A stretch of DNA of 35,778 bases from an uncultured Verrucomicrobiota bacterium. Its GTDB lineage: Bacteria > Verrucomicrobiota > Verrucomicrobiia > Opitutales > Opitutaceae. Shown one piece after another: positions 30,093 through 35,778 of the stretch; the first letter of the stretch is position 1, and each line of letters starts with the position of its first letter. Both the position numbers and the translations under genes were made by a program. The notes under the pieces are model-generated. The model was given only the letters and a program-made list of their open reading frames with translations. It was not told the DNA's origin and made no database searches. The DNA is taken from positions 1 to 35,778 of the forward strand of contig CAIRBK010000010.1 of assembly GCA_903876795.1 (NCBI GenBank), written 5' to 3'.

Positions 30093-32519
30093 CTACGCGC
30101 TGGGCGGGCTCCGGTTGTTGCGTCGCAACGGGAGCTGTGCGGCGGCGTGTTCGAGCGCCTGGGCGAGCATCGGGATGGAGACCGGCTTGCTGATATAGTC
30201 GTCCATCCCCGTCGCCAGGCACGTCTCGCGGTCGCCGGCGAGTGCGTTGGCGGTCATGGCGACGATCCACGGGCGATGCGCGAGGTCGTGGCGTTGGCAG
30301 AGGTGCGCGGTGGCTTCGAGACCGTCCATCTCGGGCATCTGCACGTCCATAAAAACCACGTCGTAGCTCTGACGCTCGACCGCCGCCAACGCCTGTTTTC
30401 CGTCAGCGGCAAAGTCGCAGGTGTAGCCGAGGTATTGGAGCATGAGCGTGACGACCTCTCGGTTCACGTCCTGGTCCTCGGCGATGAGGATACGCAAGGG
30501 CTGGCACTCGCCGGGTTTTTGCGAGCTCGGAGGAGCGACGTCGGTGGTCGCAGCGGGCGCCGTCGTCCGGGGCAACAGCGCGCACAAGGCCTCGCGCAAC
30601 ACGCGCAGCTTGGCTGGCTTTGAAATCACGCGAACGCCGGGTTTCTCGGCGAGGAGGTTCTGGTTGTTGCTCAGCGAGGCGAGCGCGATTATGGGGAGAC
30701 TTGTGCCATCGGGATGTCGCCGGATTTCATCGATGAAAGCGGGCGCATCCAAACCGGGTGCCGCCAGATCGATGACGAGCACCGCGCCCCGGTCGGCCGA
30801 AGCCAGCTCGGCCAACGCTTCCGATACGTCGGAAACCTCGACCGGGCTGAGTCCCCAGCCGGCGGTTTCCCGCGCGAGTATGCGACGCTGGGTGGCGCCA
30901 CCTCCGACGATAAGAATGCGGCCGCCGGGCTGATGTGCCGCCTCGTCGGCCTCGACGGGAAGGACCGGCGCGACGGCGTGCAGCGGGATTTCAAATTGAA
31001 AATCGGAACCCTGCCCGACGACCGACTCAACCCAGATGCGGCCGCCCATCATTGTGACCAGTCGCTCGCAAATCACCAGGCCGAGGCCGGATCCTCCGTA
31101 TTTCCGCGTGGTGGAAGCGTCCACCTGGCTGAAGGTTTTAAAGAGGCGATCCAGGCGATCATCGGGTATGCCGATGCCAGTGTCGCGCACGGATACATGC
31201 AGGCACGCAAGGCCTCCGTCCAAGGTGCGTCGCCGGCAGGTGACGAGCACCTCGCCGCGCTCGGTGAACTTCACCGCGTTGCCGAGCAGATTGATAAACA
31301 CCTGCCGCAGGCGCGTGACGTCGCCTTCCAGCAGCGGCGGCAGATCGGGGTCGAGTTCGCAGAAAAGGTCGAAGCCCTTGGCCGCCGCCGGGCGCGCGGC
31401 GATGTCGAGAGCGCTTTCGACGCAATCGCGCAGGTGGAACGGCGCGCGTTCCAGATCGAGTTTGCCCGACTCGATCTTGGAAAAGTCCAGGATGTCGTTG
31501 AGCAATGCGAGCAGTGCGTCGCTGCTGGTGCGCACGGTGTTGGCAAAATCACGTTGCCGGGGCGAGAGCGGGGTGCCGAGGAGCAGTTCGGCCATGCCGA
31601 TGACGGCGTTGAGCGGTGTGCGGATTTCGTGGCTCATGTTGGCCAGAAAATCGGCCTTGGCGCGGGTGGCGGCCTGCGCCTCGCGGGCGAATTGCTCGGC
31701 GCGAGCGGTGGCCGCTTCGAGAGCCTGGTTGCGTTCGCGCAGGAGCTCTTCGGTGCGTTTGAGCGTGTCGATATCCAGGAGGATGCCGGTGACGCGACGG
31801 GCGTGGCCGGCCCCGTGGAGAACCTCGCCCTTCATGCGAACCCACAGCTGGCGATCTGCCGCGAGCCGCAGCCGCAGCTCGATGTCGAAGGACGTGCCGG
31901 TGGCGAGAGCGGCATCGAGAGCGGCATCAAGCCGCGCCCGATCGGCGGGGTCGTAATAGGCGAGCGCTTGTTCGCGCGTCACCGGGGTGCCTACGGGCAC
32001 GCCGTGGAGTTCGTAGGTCATCTCGGACCAAAAGATGTCGGGCGTAGCCGCGTCGATTTGCCAGTGACCGAGGCGGGCGATGCGTCCGGCGGCGGCCAGC
32101 AGATCGGTCGCTTGCCGGAGGCGCTCCTGGGCCTCGTGGATGAGGGTGACGTCGCGGGAGATGCCGAAGGTGCCGACGATATCATCGCGGTGGTTGCGCA
32201 GGGGATACTTGCAGGTGTGCGACCAGCGCACGGTGCCGTCGGGGAAGTCCTCGCGTTCTTCGCGGTTGAGCATCGGTTGGCCGGTGCGCATGATTTCCAG
32301 TTCGTCGCGCCGGGCGGCCTTGGCGTGGTCTTCTCCGAAAAAATCGGCGTCCGTGCGCCCGATGATGTCCTCAATCATGGTGCCGCCGAGATAGCGCACC
32401 AGGTTCTGGCTGGCGCAAACAAAGCGGCTTTCGCGGTCTTTGAAGTAAATGGCCTCGGGCGCGTGCTGCAGTAAAACCGTCAGCAGGGTGGCAGGATCTG
32501 AGGAGGGGCCGTTTATCAT
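30093..32519 (-). CDS. Hybrid sensor histidine kinase, PAS-PAS-HisKA-HATPase-REC-REC
   Basis: This 808-residue protein has no membrane segment. Two PAS-like domains (about 8-128 and 145-255) precede a helix and the H-box [13 protein letters not shown] with H297. The ATPase domain has N-box FINLLGNAVKF, DTGIGIP (446-452) and GSGLGL (476-481). The first receiver (about 534-650) has GGG in place of the metal-binding acidic pair but keeps D584. The second receiver (676-790) is complete: E681/D682, phosphoacceptor D725, T757 and K778. There is no output domain, so phosphate must go to a separate protein or the effect is on a partner. It is the last gene of the FIST operon, 68 bases after the other kinase. 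Confidence 0.95.
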   Translation of the reverse strand: MINGPSSDPATLLTVLLQHAPEAIYFKDRESRFVCASQNLVRYLGGTMIEDIIGRTDADFFGEDHAKAARRDELEIMRTGQPMLNREEREDFPDGTVRWSHTCKYPLRNHRDDIVGTFGISRDVTLIHEAQERLRQATDLLAAAGRIARLGHWQIDAATPDIFWSEMTYELHGVPVGTPVTREQALAYYDPADRARLDAALDAALATGTSFDIELRLRLAADRQLWVRMKGEVLHGAGHARRVTGILLDIDTLKRTEELLRERNQALEAATARAEQFAREAQAATRAKADFLANMSHEIRTPLNAVIGMAELLLGTPLSPRQRDFANTVRTSSDALLALLNDILDFSKIESGKLDLERAPFHLRDCVESALDIAARPAAAKGFDLFCELDPDLPPLLEGDVTRLRQVFINLLGNAVKFTERGEVLVTCRRRTLDGGLACLHVSVRDTGIGIPDDRLDRLFKTFSQVDASTTRKYGGSGLGLVICERLVTMMGGRIWVESVVGQGSDFQFEIPLHAVAPVLPVEADEAAHQPGGRILIVGGGATQRRILARETAGWGLSPVEVSDVSEALAELASADRGAVLVIDLAAPGLDAPAFIDEIRRHPDGTSLPIIALASLSNNQNLLAEKPGVRVISKPAKLRVLREALCALLPRTTAPAATTDVAPPSSQKPGECQPLRILIAEDQDVNREVVTLMLQYLGYTCDFAADGKQALAAVERQSYDVVFMDVQMPEMDGLEATAHLCQRHDLAHRPWIVAMTANALAGDRETCLATGMDDYISKPVSIPMLAQALEHAAAQLPLRRNNRSPPSA

Positions 32520-32587
32520 GTAGAAGTCTTTTATATCGGCCTTTCCGGGGGACTCTGAATGAACACGTGCAGTCGCGGGGCGGCTGT

Positions 32588-34110
<1,523 letters not shown>

Positions 34111-34114
<4 letters not shown>

Positions 34115-35241
34115 GCCACGACTTCGGAGAGACTGGTGATGGTCATCGTCTGGTTGTGAAGTTGACAGGCTCCCGCGCGACCCGAAGGCGCCAGCTCGCC
34201 ATAGGAGTAAAATCCGGTCAGCATGGGTCCCGGCCCGAAGGCGGCGCGCACGCCCTCCAGCTCCTCCTCCGTGCGATGTCCCAGGACGATGCGGCGTCCC
34301 ACGCAGCTCACGCACAATACCAGGGAGGCATTTTGCACGGCCTGTCGCGCGGCTTCCTCGGCTCCCGCTATGAGATCCTCGTGCGAGGCGCGCATCAGGC
34401 GCACCTGCGCGCCTACGGGGATGTCGCCCGCAAAAGTCATCGTGCCCGCCGCATCGTCGATCGACAGGATCGTGCGCACAATGGCGTTGCCCTGTCCCGG
34501 CTCCTGAAGGCACAGAGGGAAACGCAACGCCGCCGCCGGCAACGCCGCGGCCTCGGGCCCGAGGTAGGTCTTGTAAATTTCCAAGGCCGGCCGGTTGTCC
34601 AACCGGTGCAGCACATTGCTCCGCGCCGCCGTGACCGTGCGCACCGGACCAAACGTCGTCCAGCCGCCCGCGCTGCCGAAACCGATGCGCAGGGCTTCAC
34701 CGTAAAGCCCTATGGCCACGACCATCCCGGTCGACGGCGCCGAGTCGAGACCGACCAGGGTCTGCGCAAACTCCGTGCCGTCGCCCGCGAGTCCGCCGCT
34801 CAGCGAGACCCCGGCGGGCAGACACGCGTTAAAACTCTCGCTCAAGACCGTGCCGTTGACCAAGCCGCCGTCCGAGAACACCACCACATGCCGCAAACCC
34901 TCGCCCGCCAAGTCCGCGACCAGGCGCCGGCAGACCGCGCCCAAATCCGGCTCCGTGCCGATGTGCGCGCACGTCGTGCGCAGCGTGGCCGACTCCAACT
35001 TCATCGCGGTGCACACCAAGGCCGCGTCCTCAATCTGCGTATCGGCAAAATTCCCCGCCGTGGACGCCAGCACGAGGCGCGCCGATGGGAACCGCTCCCG
35101 CAACACCGTGAGCACCGCCGACTCCGCCAGCAATCGCCGAAGCCCGAACACCAGCACCAAGCCGGCCTCGACGGCCTGCAAATCGCCCGCGAGGGTGCGC
35201 CAACCTTTCCCCGGCGCATAAAGAGACTGCTGTAGCTGCAT
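34111..35241 (-). CDS. FIST N- and C-domain sensor protein (NosP-like family)
   Basis: This 376-residue soluble protein has FIST-N (about 25-215; VFGLRRLL, then FPSARLVLASTAGNF and LSGGLAGDG) and FIST-C (about 230-355; HRLDNRPALEIYKTYLG to GFYSYGELAPSG). FIST proteins bind small ligands; the NosP branch binds haem and senses nitric oxide or iron-free haem, and works on a partner kinase. Here the partner is the kinase gene overlapping by ATGA. Residues for haem binding cannot be assigned with certainty. The ATG at 35241 is the first in frame, preceded by an AT-rich leader without Shine-Dalgarno. It starts the operon. Confidence 0.93.
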
Positions 35242-35384
35242 AAATAAAGAGATGTAGGCGCTTTCCTGCCATGAGGAAAAAACACCTCCTCTTCATTCGG
35301 AACGAAGCGGGAAAACTTTACCGCGGGCCGGTGCATACAAAACCGCCGAAAAAAGCATGAATCCCGGAATTGCCCGGTTTGGAT

Positions 35385-35440
35385 CCGCTCAATGAGTTAT
35401 TAAGTATTTAATCCCCAATTTTTAATGAAAATTTAAGCGC
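35385..35440. promoter_or_regulatory. AT-rich divergent promoter region
   Basis: In the 247 bases between the FIST and nifS-like starts, about 35385-35440 is a strongly AT-rich island (TTATTAAGTATTTAATC and neighbours) in an otherwise GC-rich window. It probably holds the promoters of both genes. I could not fix a -35/-10 pair. The remaining bases hold no other gene that I can see. Confidence 0.4.
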
Positions 35441-35488
35441 TGTTTGATGCGTTGCCGCAGGTTCCCATCCCTTCAATTTCAACATCCG

Positions 35489-35620
35489 GTGACTTACTTG
35501 GATTACAACGCGACCGCTCCGCTCCGGCCCGAAGTGTTTGCCGCGATGAAACCCTTCCTGACCGACCGTTGGGGGAATCCGTCCAGCAGCTACACTTTCG
35601 GCTCTAAACTGAAAGCCTAG
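35489..35620 (+). pseudogene. Cysteine desulfurase (NifS/IscS class), N-terminal fragment cut by an IS
   Basis: Forty-three residues match the N-terminus of PLP-dependent cysteine desulfurases: YLDYNATAPLRPEV, then FLTDRWGNPSSSYTFG. The frame closes at the TAG formed at 35618-35620, exactly where a TA target dinucleotide meets the IS left end. GTG at 35489 is preferred because the family starts directly with the YLDYNAT strand; an in-frame ATG at 35447 would add 14 residues. In an intact protein about 340 residues, with the PLP lysine and catalytic cysteine, would follow; they should lie beyond the IS outside the window. As it stands the gene is inactive. Confidence 0.85.
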
Positions 35621-35778
35621 TGTTCTGACCTCTTAATATCTTTACATATTACAGTTTTCGCACAGGCTCTTGTCATGTCGAGAAGAGCTATTCCCTTGGT
35701 CTTGGATGATGAGCAACTTGCGGCCCTGCGAGAGTTGGAGAGGGCTGACAACACGCCGCAAGCGCTGGCCTTTCGAGC
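35620..35778 (+). mobile_element. IS630-family element, left end (continues past the window)
   Basis: The element starts after the TA at 35618-35619, the target dinucleotide that IS630/Tc1-type elements duplicate. The left end reads GTGTTCTGACCTCTTAATA and leads into an AT-rich stretch unlike the surrounding DNA, then the transposase ORF. The right end and second TA are outside the window. Confidence 0.75.
35675..35778 (+). CDS. IS630-type transposase, N-terminal part (3' end outside window)
   Basis: The ATG at 35675 opens a frame that runs off the window after 34 codons. The visible part, MSRRAIPLVLDDEQLAALRE followed by LERADNTPQALAFR, matches the first helix-turn-helix of IS630-family transposases (pattern L..EE...L..L......PQ.LA.RA). 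The catalytic DDE part is not visible. It lies 55 bases inside the IS left end, normal for this family. It is the cause of the nifS-like gene disruption. Confidence 0.75.
   Translation, partial: MSRRAIPLVLDDEQLAALRELERADNTPQALAFR

Noticed and set aside
30714-32474. 586-codon plus-strand frame opposite the second hybrid kinase
   Set aside because: No family resemblance; the minus-strand kinase has every expected motif in one frame.

Overview
The window is a GC-rich bacterial chromosome segment (about 63% or more in typical coding lines) whose Gram-negative envelope genes, verrucomicrobial-looking RecA and near-absence of Shine-Dalgarno sequences suggest a member of Verrucomicrobiota, most likely Opitutaceae. 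That placement is inference from protein character, not from a marker search. Both window edges lie in insertion sequences: the 3' end of a DDE transposase on the left and the first 34 codons of an IS630-type transposase on the right, the latter interrupting a cysteine desulfurase gene at a TA dinucleotide.

Layout. 1-850: IS end next to a 5'-truncated TpsB (ShlB/FhaC-type) outer-membrane transporter. 909-5704: a type III restriction-modification operon read leftward (XRE regulator, mod, res) with inverted repeats at the regulator start. 5855-6031: an unrecognised 58-residue membrane protein. 6132-11138: glutamate synthase large subunit and a glutaredoxin-like protein. 11256-18126: two divergent blocks that together encode a DPM1-like GT2, a LAB_N protein, two PAP2 phosphatases, two ArnT/GT39 transferases and a UDP-glucuronate 4-epimerase. 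18129-19287: a rhombosortase-like protease overlapping a metzincin-like ORF that lies -1 in frame to an upstream membrane-anchored ORF. 19420-21615: a DUF486 protein, a 40-residue membrane peptide and an SPFH protein. 21888-22967: recA with structured leader and a clear terminator. 23025-25504: lysyl-phosphatidylglycerol synthase (MprF/LpiA type) and a VirJ/AcvB-type hydrolase. 25661-30080: a MacB/DevC-type ABC exporter. 30093-35241: a FIST protein and two hybrid histidine kinases.

How the genes fit together. The strongest theme is envelope charge remodelling. The epimerase would supply UDP-galacturonate, the GT2 would load it on a polyprenyl phosphate, the PAP2 enzymes would remove lipid A phosphates and the GT39 enzymes would put the sugar in their place, by analogy with the Rhizobium LpxE/LpxF-Rgt pathway. 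Six kilobases away, the LpiA-AcvB pair would make and destroy lysyl-phosphatidylglycerol. The FIST operon is a self-contained signalling unit. The restriction system and the IS elements are the mobile part of the window and have broken at least two resident genes (tpsB and a nifS-like gene).
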